From: Maritalea mobilis
Lineage (GTDB): Bacteria; Pseudomonadota; Alphaproteobacteria; Rhizobiales; Devosiaceae
DNA length: 64,000 nucleotides
Direction: 5' to 3'
Assembly: GCF_004363175.1 (NCBI RefSeq)
Contig: NZ_SNYR01000001.1
Coordinates: 1,178,001-1,242,000 of the forward strand
Shown in pieces: positions 53,707 through 63,185 of the stretch (position 1 is the stretch's first letter; every line of letters begins with the position of its first letter). The notes under the pieces were generated by a model. It saw nothing but the letters and a program-made list of their open reading frames with translations. It did no database searches and had not been told where the DNA came from. The translations under genes were made by a program, and so were the position numbers.

Positions 53707-55206
53707 CTATAATTCTTTTTGGCGATCAGCCCAGATCATCCAAACCATGGTGATCAGCGCGATCGCAAATAAGGCCAAAGCAATTGGGTAATTGATCAAG
53801 GCCAAAACATTGCCATCCAACAAAACAAGACTTTGCGACAAGGCAATTTCAAACCGTCCGCCAAGGAAGAAGGCGATGATGAAAATCACAGGTGAGAAGC
53901 CAAAGCTCGTCATCACATAGCCGAGCGCCGCTGCCATCAACATGATGATCACACCGAACAGGCCGCCCGTAGCCAAATAGACCCCGGCGATGCACAACAG
54001 AATGGCGGTGGAAAAGATAACGGATTCCGGCGCACGGATCACAAAGGACCACAAGCGCAAGCCCAATTGCCCCACAAACAGATTAGCGAAATTCGCCATA
54101 ATCATCGCGCCAAACAGGCCATAGACCAGCCGCCCCTGTTCTTCAAACAGCAACGGCCCCGGCTGAATACCGTGGATCACAAAAGCAGATATAATCAGCG
54201 CCGCACCCACACTTCCAGGAATGCCAAGTGTCAAAAGCGGAATCAGATTGGCGCCCATTACTGCCGAGTTCGCGCTCTCCGCCGCCGCGATCCCCTGCAA
54301 ATTGCCTTTGCCAAAGCTCTCAGGATCTTTGGACGATTTTTTGGTCGCCGCGTAAGACATAAAAGCAGCCGCAGTAGAGCCAACGCCGGGCAAGGCCCCC
54401 AATATCGTGCCAATAAACGCACCGCGCACCATGGTGAAGCGACAGGCCCAATATTCGGCAAAGCTCACGCGACGATCTTCTGGCATCATATCTTTTTGCT
54501 GCGCAATCGCCGCAGAGAAACCTTTTTTGCTGCTGGCCAGCCGCCGCAAAATCTCAGCAACAGCCAACATACCGATGGCCACTGCCGCCAACGGCAAGCC
54601 GTCAAACAGCTCAAAATAGCCGAAATAATAGCGCGGTGTGGCATGTTCCGGGTCCAGCCCCACAGTCGCCGCCAGCATGCCCAAAGCCGCTGCGATAATC
54701 CCTTTTGAAATGCTCTTGCCCACCAAACCTGCGATCACGGAGAATGCAAAGACCATCAGCGCCAGAATTTCCACCGGTCCCATTTTCAACGCAACCAGCG
54801 CGAGCGGCGCGGATATGGTCACCAACACAATGTCGGAAAATGTGTCGCCTGTGACGGAGGAGTAAAGCGCCATCTTGGTCGCCTTTTCCGGCTTACCTTG
54901 CTGCGCCAGCGGATGCCCATCCATTGCTGTCGCTGCCGCATCTGGCGTACCGGGCGTGTTGATCAAAATCGCAGGCACCGCCCCGCCAACCAGACCACCC
55001 TTATTGATACCAACCAGAAAAGCAATTGCCGGGAGCGGATCAATCACAAAGGTGAAGGGAATGGCGATAGCCATCGCCATCACCGGGCCAATGCCGGGCA
55101 TGGCTCCCACAAATTGCCCCAGCATCACGCCAAACACCACAAACATCAAATTGATGGGCGTAAAAGCGTCAGCAAATCCAGCCAAGATAACGGAAAAATC
55201 GACCAT
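53707..55206 (-). CDS. Tripartite tricarboxylate transporter large permease (TctA family)
   Basis: A 499-residue protein with about 12 membrane segments. It has the TctA family marks GMLGQFVGAMPGIGPVMAMAIAIPFTF-type N-terminus (VMLGQFVGAMPGIGPVMAMA), PGTPDAAATAMDGHPLAQQG and a second, inverted-repeat copy GAFIGTILGALPGVGSTAAAF. It forms the channel of a sodium-driven TTT uptake system with TctB and TctC, encoded upstream. Confidence 0.93.
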   Translation of the reverse strand: MVDFSVILAGFADAFTPINLMFVVFGVMLGQFVGAMPGIGPVMAMAIAIPFTFVIDPLPAIAFLVGINKGGLVGGAVPAILINTPGTPDAAATAMDGHPLAQQGKPEKATKMALYSSVTGDTFSDIVLVTISAPLALVALKMGPVEILALMVFAFSVIAGLVGKSISKGIIAAALGMLAATVGLDPEHATPRYYFGYFELFDGLPLAAVAIGMLAVAEILRRLASSKKGFSAAIAQQKDMMPEDRRVSFAEYWACRFTMVRGAFIGTILGALPGVGSTAAAFMSYAATKKSSKDPESFGKGNLQGIAAAESANSAVMGANLIPLLTLGIPGSVGAALIISAFVIHGIQPGPLLFEEQGRLVYGLFGAMIMANFANLFVGQLGLRLWSFVIRAPESVIFSTAILLCIAGVYLATGGLFGVIIMLMAAALGYVMTSFGFSPVIFIIAFFLGGRFEIALSQSLVLLDGNVLALINYPIALALFAIALITMVWMIWADRQKEL

Positions 55207-55217
55207 AAATTATCCAA

Positions 55218-55634
55218 TTAGATCAGGGGACGGGAAAGCACATATTCAATAAGAAACGAGATGCTGAACGGTAAAACCAATGCTCCTATGAGCAGCCAGT
55301 GCCATCGGCGCTCGCCCACCAGCAGCATCAGCACAAGCGCCAAACCCGGCGCCACAAAATGATATCGCCATTGCACCATCGCCCACAGCCCGGCCACTAT
55401 CACCAGCAGAAAGCCTGCCGCCCGCGCCATTTTCGGGAAATCAATAAACTGATCCTGCGGCGCGGTAAGCGCTAGGATTACACCCGCAAGCATCATGATC
55501 ACGGCCATCACATTGGGCACCGTGTTGGGCCGCAACCAACCATAGCCAACTGTTTCAGTCGCCATTGGCGTGATGAGGAAGAATAGCGCTGCACCAAACG
55601 CGGCAACAGCCACGCCCGTTAATCGTTCAATCAT
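55218..55634 (-). CDS. Tripartite tricarboxylate transporter small permease (TctB family)
   Basis: A 138-residue protein with four hydrophobic helices (about residues 5-25, 37-57, 70-88 and 90-130), including FPKMARAAGFLLVIVAGLWAM. Size, topology and place between tctC and tctA identify it as the small subunit; TctB sequences are otherwise poorly conserved. Confidence 0.82.
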   Translation of the reverse strand: MIERLTGVAVAAFGAALFFLITPMATETVGYGWLRPNTVPNVMAVIMMLAGVILALTAPQDQFIDFPKMARAAGFLLVIVAGLWAMVQWRYHFVAPGLALVLMLLVGERRWHWLLIGALVLPFSISFLIEYVLSRPLI

Positions 55635-55660
55635 GGTCGATCACCTGAGAAGAGCGAAAA

Positions 55661-55681
55661 GCTGCCCCGGTGCGGGGCAGC
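55661..55681 (-). terminator. Stem-loop between tctC and tctB
   Basis: Perfect 8-base arms GCTGCCCC (55661-55668) and GGGGCAGC (55674-55681). On the minus strand the stem is followed by TTTT. It sits directly after tctC and is probably a partial terminator that raises expression of the binding protein. Confidence 0.7.
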
Positions 55682-55689
55682 CAAATTGC

Positions 55690-56625
55690 TTAGTTGAACA
55701 GATCGCCAACGCTGTTCAAGCCATCTTTCATCATTTTCTCTGTGCCGTCCGGGCCAAGATTATTGACGCTATTCTGCATCACATTCTTCACCAGATCCTG
55801 CACTTTCTCTGAGCCAATGGCATTGTCCAAAGCAGCTGCTAAGGCAGACTTTGCTTCGTCAGACATGCCACCCGGTGCCGCAAAATAAAAATACGGGTCG
55901 GTGTAAAGATCATACCCCTGCTCTTGCAGCGTCGGTACATCTTCAGCATAGGCATGACGGTCCGCATTTGCACTGGCCAACATTTTCACGTCGCCCTTTT
56001 CTAAATATTGAATGTGCGTGCCCGCATTGAACGACGCAACAACCTGCCCACCCAAAACAAACTGCACCATTTCGGCTGAGCTTTTTGTGGACACAAGCTT
56101 AAAGCCAGCACCTGTTTGCTCATTCAGCGCCATCAACATCAATTCTTGCGGCTTGGCATCAAAAGCAACCGGAACTCCGCCCTGCTCTTTTGAATATTCA
56201 ATCAGCCCCGCCATATCATCAAATGGCGCATCGCTTTTGGCGATCAGCGCCAATTGCGCCCGAGTCACGGTGCCGAGATAGTCAAAGCTATCCAGATCAA
56301 ATGGCAATTGATCGCCGCGTAAGGTGAGGTTGATCAACACAGGCATAGATACACCCATCGCGATCACTGACCCGTCATTCTTGGCGTTCAGCAAACCAGT
56401 GAACATGGCAATGCCGCCACCGCCAGGCTTATTTTGTGGCACCACATTCCAGCCTGTCTGCTCTTCCATTGTGGCGGCAATCACCCGACCCAAAGTGTCG
56501 GTTTCACCGCCAGCACCAAAGCCAATTTGCAACTCAATCGGACCAGATGGCGCCCAATCTTCAGCCAATGCTGGCGCAGCCATGCCCAACATTGCTGCAC
56601 ATGCTAGTGCGATAATTTTCTTCAT
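55690..56625 (-). CDS. TTT transporter binding protein (TctC/Bug family)
   Basis: A 311-residue periplasmic protein with a signal peptide (MKKIIALACAAMLGMAAPAL, cut after ALA at 21). The mature part starts EDWAPSGPIELQIGFGAGGETDT, followed by NKPGGGGIAMF, as in Bug proteins that bind carboxylates. The ATG at 56623-56625 has a GGGAGGA ribosome site. It should define the substrate imported by TctAB and perhaps processed by the hydrolase at 52040. Confidence 0.9.
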   Translation of the reverse strand: MKKIIALACAAMLGMAAPALAEDWAPSGPIELQIGFGAGGETDTLGRVIAATMEEQTGWNVVPQNKPGGGGIAMFTGLLNAKNDGSVIAMGVSMPVLINLTLRGDQLPFDLDSFDYLGTVTRAQLALIAKSDAPFDDMAGLIEYSKEQGGVPVAFDAKPQELMLMALNEQTGAGFKLVSTKSSAEMVQFVLGGQVVASFNAGTHIQYLEKGDVKMLASANADRHAYAEDVPTLQEQGYDLYTDPYFYFAAPGGMSDEAKSALAAALDNAIGSEKVQDLVKNVMQNSVNNLGPDGTEKMMKDGLNSVGDLFN

Positions 56626-56690
56626 TATATATCCTCCCAATCGGCCCTCTTCTCTCCAAGGGCGTTGCTCAGCGTGCTCCGAAATTTCGG

Positions 56691-57188
56691 TTAGCCCGCT
56701 TGTTGCGCTTCATCATTGCAGGCCAATTGCGCCGCTTTCGCCACGCGTTCAGCCATATCGAGGAATTGTGTTTTTTCCGCTTCGCTTAAAACCGCATCAA
56801 TCTGCTGGTGATAGGCAGCAATCACAGGCTGCACCCGATCAAAATAGGCCTGGCCTGTTTCACTCAGGCCAAAAATCCGAACCCGACGATCCTCTTCCGA
56901 TTGCCGAGATTGAATAATACCCTTTTGCTCAAGCTTCATCAGCGCACGGCTGACCTGTGCCTGCTCAATACCCGCAAAATCTACAAGGTCTTTTTGCGAT
57001 GGGTTTTCACTTTGTGAAATGCAAAGACATATCCGCCATTCAACCAGCCCCAATTCACCATTAGCAGCCAGCAACATGGAAATTTGCCCGCGCAATAGCC
57101 GCGACAAACGCTGCGTGGCAACAGACAGTTCACTTGCTGTGCTTGGAATATGGTCCAACCGTAAAACGGAATTTGTCGTTTTGTTCAT
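56691..57188 (-). CDS. MarR-family transcriptional regulator
   Basis: About 165 residues. The winged helix-turn-helix is visible as GLVEWRICLCISQSENPSQK, DLVDFAGIEQAQVSRALMKLEQKGIIQSRQSEEDRRVRIFGLSETG, the MarR wing signature. The ATG 57186-57188 (MNKTT) follows a GGGGG tract at usable distance; ATG 57197 (MSEM) is possible. It is first in line before tctCBA and the hydrolase gene and probably controls them through the inverted repeat at 57206-57234. Confidence 0.9.
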   Translation of the reverse strand: MNKTTNSVLRLDHIPSTASELSVATQRLSRLLRGQISMLLAANGELGLVEWRICLCISQSENPSQKDLVDFAGIEQAQVSRALMKLEQKGIIQSRQSEEDRRVRIFGLSETGQAYFDRVQPVIAAYHQQIDAVLSEAEKTQFLDMAERVAKAAQLACNDEAQQAG

Positions 57189-57205
57189 TTCACTCATCCC
57201 CCACA

Positions 57206-57234
57206 CATTAAATTATATGACACATCATTTAATG
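57206..57234. promoter_or_regulatory. Candidate MarR operator
   Basis: Perfect 8-base arms CATTAAAT (57206-57213) and ATTTAATG (57227-57234) are separated by 13 bases and lie just upstream of the MarR-family gene. A/T-rich symmetry of this kind is usual for MarR binding sites. The surrounding 100 bases are strongly A/T-rich and should also contain the promoter. Confidence 0.5.
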
Positions 57235-57307
57235 ACAAGTCATATTTATTTGCCGAAGAATATCTTCAGCTCAAAATACGAGAGGAAATGAAAAATCTAA
57301 TGTGAAA

Positions 57308-58741
57308 TCAAAGTCGTTTGATCAAATCATTTTGGCGCTTTTGCCAATCAAAATAATATTCAAAGTCCCGCGCGATGTGCAGCAAAATATCCTCACACCC
57401 AGTGCCCGCAACACATTGCACACCAATTGGCAAATCATCCTGATTCCAATGAATGGGCAAACTGATCGCTGGCTGGCCCGTCACATTAAAAAGCGACGTA
57501 AAGGGTGCAAATCCGAAGATTTTTTGGAAAAATACGTCAAGATTAAGCGTACTTGCATCTAACTCACCTAAAGGCAGAGGCGCTTTCGCCAGTGTTGGCG
57601 TAAGCAGCAGATCAAAACGGCTGGTGGTTTGCATTATGTCTCGTGCCATAAGATGCAATTGAGCCGTCGCGCGATTAAGCTCGCCCCCATCGATGCCTCG
57701 ACCCAACCGCAGCATCTGCCAAACAACTGGCTCAAAATCATCTTCACGCGCCTGCCGCTTCAACACCTTTTCATGCGCATTGATGGTGGCCGCAACGCTG
57801 CTCGCGATCACTTTGCGAAAACAATTCGCCATCTCCGGCCCATTGATCGAAATGTGCATATCGATCAGCTCATGTCCCATTTCGGAAAATGCCGCTTCAG
57901 CTCTGTTTAGTGCCAATTCACATTCTGGGTCTATCGGGACCTCATTCGGCGGCAACCGCATCACGCCCACCTTGTATTTCGGGCAAGGCTGCCGCAAAAG
58001 CTCCTTATAAGTGCCTGACATAGTAGGCGCCAAATAAGGCACCGCGCCGTCCTGATTGGCAAGGCAATCTAACAGCCCCGCCACATCACGCACTGAGCGC
58101 GTAAGGAAAAAGGCGTGAAACATGTCATGCCAACCTTCCCCTTCGTCCAACCCAGCAAAGATGCGGCCTCGAGTTGGCTTCAAGCCAACCAAACCACAGC
58201 ACGATGCGGGAATACGGATTGAGCCACCGCTATCCGTTGCATGCGCAATGGGCACCATCCCGCTGGCCACAGCCGCGGCAGCACCGCCGCTTGAACCGCC
58301 AGTGCTCCGCGCAATATTCCATGGGTTCAAGGCAGGGCCATGAAAGGCACCTTCAGTGCTCGTATTGATGCCAAACTCAGGCGTATTGCTACGGCCGATA
58401 ATAGACATGCCCGCGCGGCGCATCCGCGCCACCAAGTCGCTATCATGGGAAGAAATATGCCCTTTAAAGAACCGGGAGCCGTGGGTTAAAGCAGACCCTT
58501 TCACCAAAGTGTGCAAATCTTTCACCAAGGTTGGCACACCAAAAAAGGGCGGCAAGTGCTCGTGCCAACTCTCCATTTCCAATGCAGGCACAATAGATGT
58601 GACCGCTGCATTGAAGGTGGGGTTGAGACGAGCAATTCTTTGTTGGGCAGCCCGCGAAGGGGAATAGGGGTCCACCTCCCCGCGCGCCACCAAACCTGCC
58701 AAACCCGTGGCATCTAAAAGGGCATATTCCTCTTCCTTCAC
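57308..58741 (-). CDS. Amidase (amidase signature family)
   Basis: The 477-residue enzyme has the full Ser-cisSer-Lys machinery: Lys in [11 protein letters not shown] near residue 75, the glycine/serine-rich [17 protein letters not shown], and [21 protein letters not shown] with the nucleophile serine. It hydrolyses an amide to acid and ammonia; substrate unknown. It starts with GTG just one base after the alpha/beta hydrolase stop, so the two genes form an operon. No signal peptide is seen, so it acts in the cytoplasm. Confidence 0.92.
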   Translation of the reverse strand: MKEEEYALLDATGLAGLVARGEVDPYSPSRAAQQRIARLNPTFNAAVTSIVPALEMESWHEHLPPFFGVPTLVKDLHTLVKGSALTHGSRFFKGHISSHDSDLVARMRRAGMSIIGRSNTPEFGINTSTEGAFHGPALNPWNIARSTGGSSGGAAAAVASGMVPIAHATDSGGSIRIPASCCGLVGLKPTRGRIFAGLDEGEGWHDMFHAFFLTRSVRDVAGLLDCLANQDGAVPYLAPTMSGTYKELLRQPCPKYKVGVMRLPPNEVPIDPECELALNRAEAAFSEMGHELIDMHISINGPEMANCFRKVIASSVAATINAHEKVLKRQAREDDFEPVVWQMLRLGRGIDGGELNRATAQLHLMARDIMQTTSRFDLLLTPTLAKAPLPLGELDASTLNLDVFFQKIFGFAPFTSLFNVTGQPAISLPIHWNQDDLPIGVQCVAGTGCEDILLHIARDFEYYFDWQKRQNDLIKRL

Positions 58742-58742
58742 C

Positions 58743-59474
58743 TTATGCGCGCCCCGCTTTAATCAGCGCATCAGCTAACGCATCAGGGTTGGAATACATC
58801 AATTCATGGCTGCCCTGCACATTTACCAGACGGCATGGCGCAATTTGCTCATACATGCGAGGGAAAAGGCCGAACTCACCCACCGGAAACACCACATCTT
58901 CCATGCAGCGAATGTAACTCTTGGCGATCGGCAGTTGCGCAAATTTGCTTAAATCCACGGCCTCGGTCAGCGGCCCAAATGGCTCAGGGCATAATTCATC
59001 AAACGCCGCCCGTGCCACTTCTTCACTGGCGTCACCGATAAAACTATCGCGCCAAACCTCCCAGGGCACCATAATTTGATTATTGTCATTTGCGGCAGCC
59101 ATTTGCGCAAATAAATCGGCATAGGCAGGCGGCACCGCCTGCGTCAGCGCTTCACCATCTTTTGCCAACAGAGGCGATATCAATACCAATCGCGCAATCG
59201 TGTCGCCCAATTTTTCCGCGGCTTTGCACACGATAGTGCCACCAGCGCTGTGCCCAACCAAAACAAACTTGTCCAGCGCCGCGGCATCAACATAGTCCAC
59301 AATCGCTTGCACATATTTTTCAAGCGAAACATCTGTTGCGCCATCCCCATGACCTGGCAGCGTGATCGCATGTGTTTTATGGCCATTGGCCTGCAACACC
59401 GCCTCCACATGCCGCCAGCAAGCACCTGTGTGCCAAGACCCATGTATCAATAAAAATTCATGATGTTGTTGCAT
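58743..59474 (-). CDS. Alpha/beta hydrolase
   Basis: A 243-residue alpha/beta hydrolase with the oxyanion segment LIHGSWHTGACW near residue 9 and the nucleophile elbow GHSAGG near residue 74. A likely catalytic histidine lies near the C-terminus in VQGSHELMYSNPDAL. The sequence resembles the esterase group related to pyrethroid hydrolases and methylesterases of the PF12697 type. It probably acts before the amidase on an ester or amide compound. Confidence 0.85.
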   Translation of the reverse strand: MQQHHEFLLIHGSWHTGACWRHVEAVLQANGHKTHAITLPGHGDGATDVSLEKYVQAIVDYVDAAALDKFVLVGHSAGGTIVCKAAEKLGDTIARLVLISPLLAKDGEALTQAVPPAYADLFAQMAAANDNNQIMVPWEVWRDSFIGDASEEVARAAFDELCPEPFGPLTEAVDLSKFAQLPIAKSYIRCMEDVVFPVGEFGLFPRMYEQIAPCRLVNVQGSHELMYSNPDALADALIKAGRA

Positions 59475-59585
59475 TTCTGCTCCTCCTCAAGAAATCAACT
59501 CAAGAAGATTAGCAGCCATGGTGCGGGCTGTTTTTGGCGCTTATCACAAAGATTTAGGAAATCAGCACAATTTGAAAGTTTTGGC

Positions 59586-60596
59586 CTAGCGGGGCAGCGC
59601 CACCAACTTAGGCGATAGGCCAAAATGAGCTTTAAATGCCGCCGAGAAACTGGCCACATGTTCGTAGCCAACCAACGCCGCAACCTCAGATACGCTGCAC
59701 CGATCTCGCTCCAACATATACCACGCCAATTCCATCCGTTTTGTGACAATATATTGGCCAATACTCATATTGAACTTATGTTTGAACCCATAAGAAAGCT
59801 TATTGCGGTTCAACCCGACCAGTCGTGCCAGTTCGGGCACCGCGGGCACTTGCACCAAATCATCTTCAATATGCTTGCGTGCTTGATCAATTCGATCCCA
59901 ATCGCCATCGCGCATGCGCAAAGGCATTGGCGTACGATCCGTCAAAATCATAGTGTGGAACGCAGCAATAAGCAGCTCTTCGCATTTTGCCCGCACATAA
60001 TTGTATCGCAATGCCCCTTGATAAGGCACATACAAAAGTTCACGCACGATGCGTAGAGTTTGAGGCGTTTGCCAAAACCGTTCAAAAAAGAAAGGATTAT
60101 CGCCAAAGCTAAGCTGCCCCAAGCAACTCCCACTCAATTCTGGCATGTCTTGCAACCGTTGGCGCAAATAGCTTTCATGCACGGAAAGCGTCACACATTC
60201 TGAACTGGCATTTCCATGGATAAAATGCTCGCAGGCCACACCTTCTGGTTGATGGAAAACGCGCAATTCGGAACCTTTAAGGTCAAACGCTCCTGCATCA
60301 TCAAAAACAAATGTGGCATCTGAGGCTAGGCTAAAATTGAATCGCACCCAACCTTCGCCTTGATAACGCAAATAGCCTTTGTCTTTCCAAAAGCACTTGC
60401 TCAAAATCACATTGAATTCAGGGCAAAATTCAATGAACTCAACCGCGCCTTCTCCCCGATCATTAGCAAAGCGCAACAGCACATCTTGTGCGCTGAATTG
60501 CTCGCAATGCGAGTCACAAAAAACGCTATCGCGAACTTGCAAAGCGTTTTTATTCAATGAAACTGAAGTGACAGGGGAAAGATCAACTGTGTCCAT
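59586..60596 (-). CDS. AraC-family transcriptional regulator
   Basis: About 336 residues with a C-terminal double helix-turn-helix (approximately residues 240-336). It includes VPAVPELARLVGLNRNKLSYGFKHKFNMSI and EVAALVGYEHVASFSAAFKAHFGLSP, the standard AraC/XylS signature. The N-terminal part has no clear cupin motif. It precedes the hydrolase/amidase pair in the same direction (111-base gap) and is probably their activator. The start is uncertain: ATG 60596 lacks a good ribosome site, and TTG 60614 is the alternative. Confidence 0.87.
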   Translation of the reverse strand: MDTVDLSPVTSVSLNKNALQVRDSVFCDSHCEQFSAQDVLLRFANDRGEGAVEFIEFCPEFNVILSKCFWKDKGYLRYQGEGWVRFNFSLASDATFVFDDAGAFDLKGSELRVFHQPEGVACEHFIHGNASSECVTLSVHESYLRQRLQDMPELSGSCLGQLSFGDNPFFFERFWQTPQTLRIVRELLYVPYQGALRYNYVRAKCEELLIAAFHTMILTDRTPMPLRMRDGDWDRIDQARKHIEDDLVQVPAVPELARLVGLNRNKLSYGFKHKFNMSIGQYIVTKRMELAWYMLERDRCSVSEVAALVGYEHVASFSAAFKAHFGLSPKLVALPR

Positions 60597-60653
60597 TACA
60601 ACATGACACACCAATTTATAGGCCTTGGCAAGTCATATTGAATTTTGTGCAGT

Positions 60654-63011
60654 TTAGCTGATCTTTTTCTTGTCGGGCTCAACAAAGGTTACTTTACCCG
60701 GTGCGGAAAAAGGCTCTGGCTTGCCATAATAATAGCCTTGAACCAACTGACATCCATGCTCCAGCAGGAAGGCCAGCTGTTCCTTATTCTCAACCCCTTC
60801 GGCCAAAATCGGCACTGAAAGCGCATCTCCTAGGGACAGGACGGCTCTGAACACGCCTTTGGATTTATAATTATTATCAATGTCATCGATCAAAGATTTA
60901 TCGAGCTTGATTTTGTCAAATGGGAACGCCCGCAACATGGCGAGTGACGAATAGCCGGTGCCAAAATCATCCACTGAAATAGAGATACCAAGCGCCTTTA
61001 ACCGCTCAAGCACAGAAATGGCTTTTTTCTGATCGGCAATAAAAGTGGTTTCAGTCACTTCAAGTTCCAACCGCTGAGGGGCCAAACCGCTTTCCAGCAA
61101 AATATCCTGCACTTGCTCAACAAAATTAGGTGTGGTGAGCTGAGCTGGCGACAAATTCACGGAAACCGGAAGACCGCTGCTCCAGCTCGCCGCTTCGTGG
61201 CAAGCGGTGCGCAAAACCCATTCGCCCAACATCACAATCAGGCCAGTTTGCTCTGCCAATGGAATAAACACATTTGGCGGCAACATGCCTTTGGTCGGGT
61301 GGTTCCAGCGCACAAGTGCTTCATAACCCGCTACGGTTTCATTCGGCACATTCATCTGCACTTGATAATGCAATTCAAGCTGATCACCTTGGATTGCCAA
61401 CCGCAACTCATCTACCAATTGGCGCCGCTTGCGAATGGTGTCGTCCATGCCTTTATCATAAAGGCAAATCTGCTGGTCATCAGATGATTTCGCCCGATAC
61501 ATGGCCATATCAGCATTGTTCAAAAGCGTGTTAATTTGCCGTCCATCTTCTGGATAAAGCGCGATGCCGAAGCTCGCTTCACATCGCAACACCACACCAT
61601 CATGCTCAATATCTTGGTTCAACTCGCGTTCAAGCAGCTCAGCCAGTTGGATTGCATCATCCTTTGACTCGATTTTCGAGAAAACAACAAATTCGTCGCC
61701 GCCGATACGCGCCGCAAACTGATGGGCCGCCAAAGCCTTTTTCAATCGTTTGCCCGTTTTGCCCAAAACGCTGTCACCGGCAGCATGGCCATACATATCG
61801 TTGATTTCTTTGAAGCGATCCAAGTCGATGGCAATCACCGCGTAATCACCATCCTCGCCGCCCCAATCTAGAATGCTTTGGCTATTCTCCAAAAAGGTGG
61901 GACGGTTCCGTAATCCGGTCAGGCTGTCATATTGCGCCAAGAAGGTGATTTTTTCTTCCTGCGCCAAACGCTGGCTAATGTCGCGCAACGCCAAAATGGT
62001 CAAAGGCTGACCATCCTCGCTCACTTGTTCCGTTTGCACCGCCAGTTCAACCGGCAGGCTCGATCCATCGGCACGCTTAAGCTCTGTCGCGCTCAAAACA
62101 CCTTCTTGATATTGCTCAACTTGATCCAAAAATTTGGCCACAGGCTGCCCTGTGATTTCCTTTTTGGACATCTTCACCATACGGGCAAATTCGCTGTTGG
62201 CCTCAACCATTAAGTCACCGCGTACCACCGCCATGCCATCCACAGCACTTTCAGCCAAATGGCGCAAACGGATCGACGCAAAGGCGCGTGCCTGGTTATC
62301 AAGGAAATAGGTTACGGCCCCGGTGCCCAACACCAGAAAACATACGCCAGCCACCGCAGCTGCAATCAAATCACGCGCTTCAACCGCGGTTACGTCGCCA
62401 CTGGTAGGTGCCAATGGTGTAATCTCAAGCGCGGCCATGCCGGTGAAATGCAGGCTCACGATGGCCAACACCATTGTGCCCGTGCCCGCAGCAATGCTGC
62501 GCGCGCCACGCATATTCTGCATCAACCAAAATGTCAGCGCCCCTAAAAGGACTGCAAGGAAAACGGATGCAGCAACATAACTCATGTCCCATGCGGTTAG
62601 CGCGCGCGCTGAAAAAGCGGTCATGCCCATATAGTGCATGGCGGAAATTGCTAGCCCGAAAGTTGCGCCACCAATTGGTGCGGCAAACGCAAAACGTTCA
62701 CCCGCCAAGCCATATGCAGCGATACAGCCAAGAATGGCAACAATGAGCGAGATTAATGTCGGCCCAAAGTCATAGGCAACCGGAACACCCGGTTCAAAAG
62801 CGAGCATGGCAACATAATGGGTGCACCAAATAGTTGACCCTGCTGCAATCGCACCAATAAATCCCCACGCAAATCGCGCCCGCGATTTGGTGGCAAATAC
62901 CTTTTTGAGCAAATGTACAGACACGAAAGCACCCGATGCGCAAATCAATGCAGCAAGGGCCACCAAAATCAGGTCGTGTGCATACGCAATACAATTAATC
63001 ACACGCAACAT
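60654..63011 (-). CDS. MHYT-PAS-GGDEF-EAL cyclic-di-GMP signalling protein
   Basis: The 785-residue membrane protein has an N-terminal MHYT sensor with about seven helices (residues 1-245). The motif is repeated as WCTHYVAM, AMHYMGMT and LHFTGMA, thought to bind a metal and sense O2, CO or NO. A PAS domain (about 250-350) follows. Next comes a GGDEF domain with intact RIGGDEFVVF, and an EAL domain with YEALVRWNHP, DDFGTGYSSLAML and the later KIDKSL-type KLDKSLIDDI. Both cyclase and phosphodiesterase motifs look catalytically complete, so the net direction cannot be told. Confidence 0.93.
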   Translation of the reverse strand: MLRVINCIAYAHDLILVALAALICASGAFVSVHLLKKVFATKSRARFAWGFIGAIAAGSTIWCTHYVAMLAFEPGVPVAYDFGPTLISLIVAILGCIAAYGLAGERFAFAAPIGGATFGLAISAMHYMGMTAFSARALTAWDMSYVAASVFLAVLLGALTFWLMQNMRGARSIAAGTGTMVLAIVSLHFTGMAALEITPLAPTSGDVTAVEARDLIAAAVAGVCFLVLGTGAVTYFLDNQARAFASIRLRHLAESAVDGMAVVRGDLMVEANSEFARMVKMSKKEITGQPVAKFLDQVEQYQEGVLSATELKRADGSSLPVELAVQTEQVSEDGQPLTILALRDISQRLAQEEKITFLAQYDSLTGLRNRPTFLENSQSILDWGGEDGDYAVIAIDLDRFKEINDMYGHAAGDSVLGKTGKRLKKALAAHQFAARIGGDEFVVFSKIESKDDAIQLAELLERELNQDIEHDGVVLRCEASFGIALYPEDGRQINTLLNNADMAMYRAKSSDDQQICLYDKGMDDTIRKRRQLVDELRLAIQGDQLELHYQVQMNVPNETVAGYEALVRWNHPTKGMLPPNVFIPLAEQTGLIVMLGEWVLRTACHEAASWSSGLPVSVNLSPAQLTTPNFVEQVQDILLESGLAPQRLELEVTETTFIADQKKAISVLERLKALGISISVDDFGTGYSSLAMLRAFPFDKIKLDKSLIDDIDNNYKSKGVFRAVLSLGDALSVPILAEGVENKEQLAFLLEHGCQLVQGYYYGKPEPFSAPGKVTFVEPDKKKIS

Positions 63012-63185
63012 GTTATCTCTCCTACCCCCTATATAGGCCTAATTCCCTTACAAATTATTGAATGTGTTGTTGATCTAACGAAACCGCGAAATAGGGGTAA
63101 GCACCGATGATCTGAAACCAAAAGTTGATGCAGATCATGGAAAGTTCCGCCCAATGAAGCAGCATAGGGGGCAAAGGAGAGAGCT

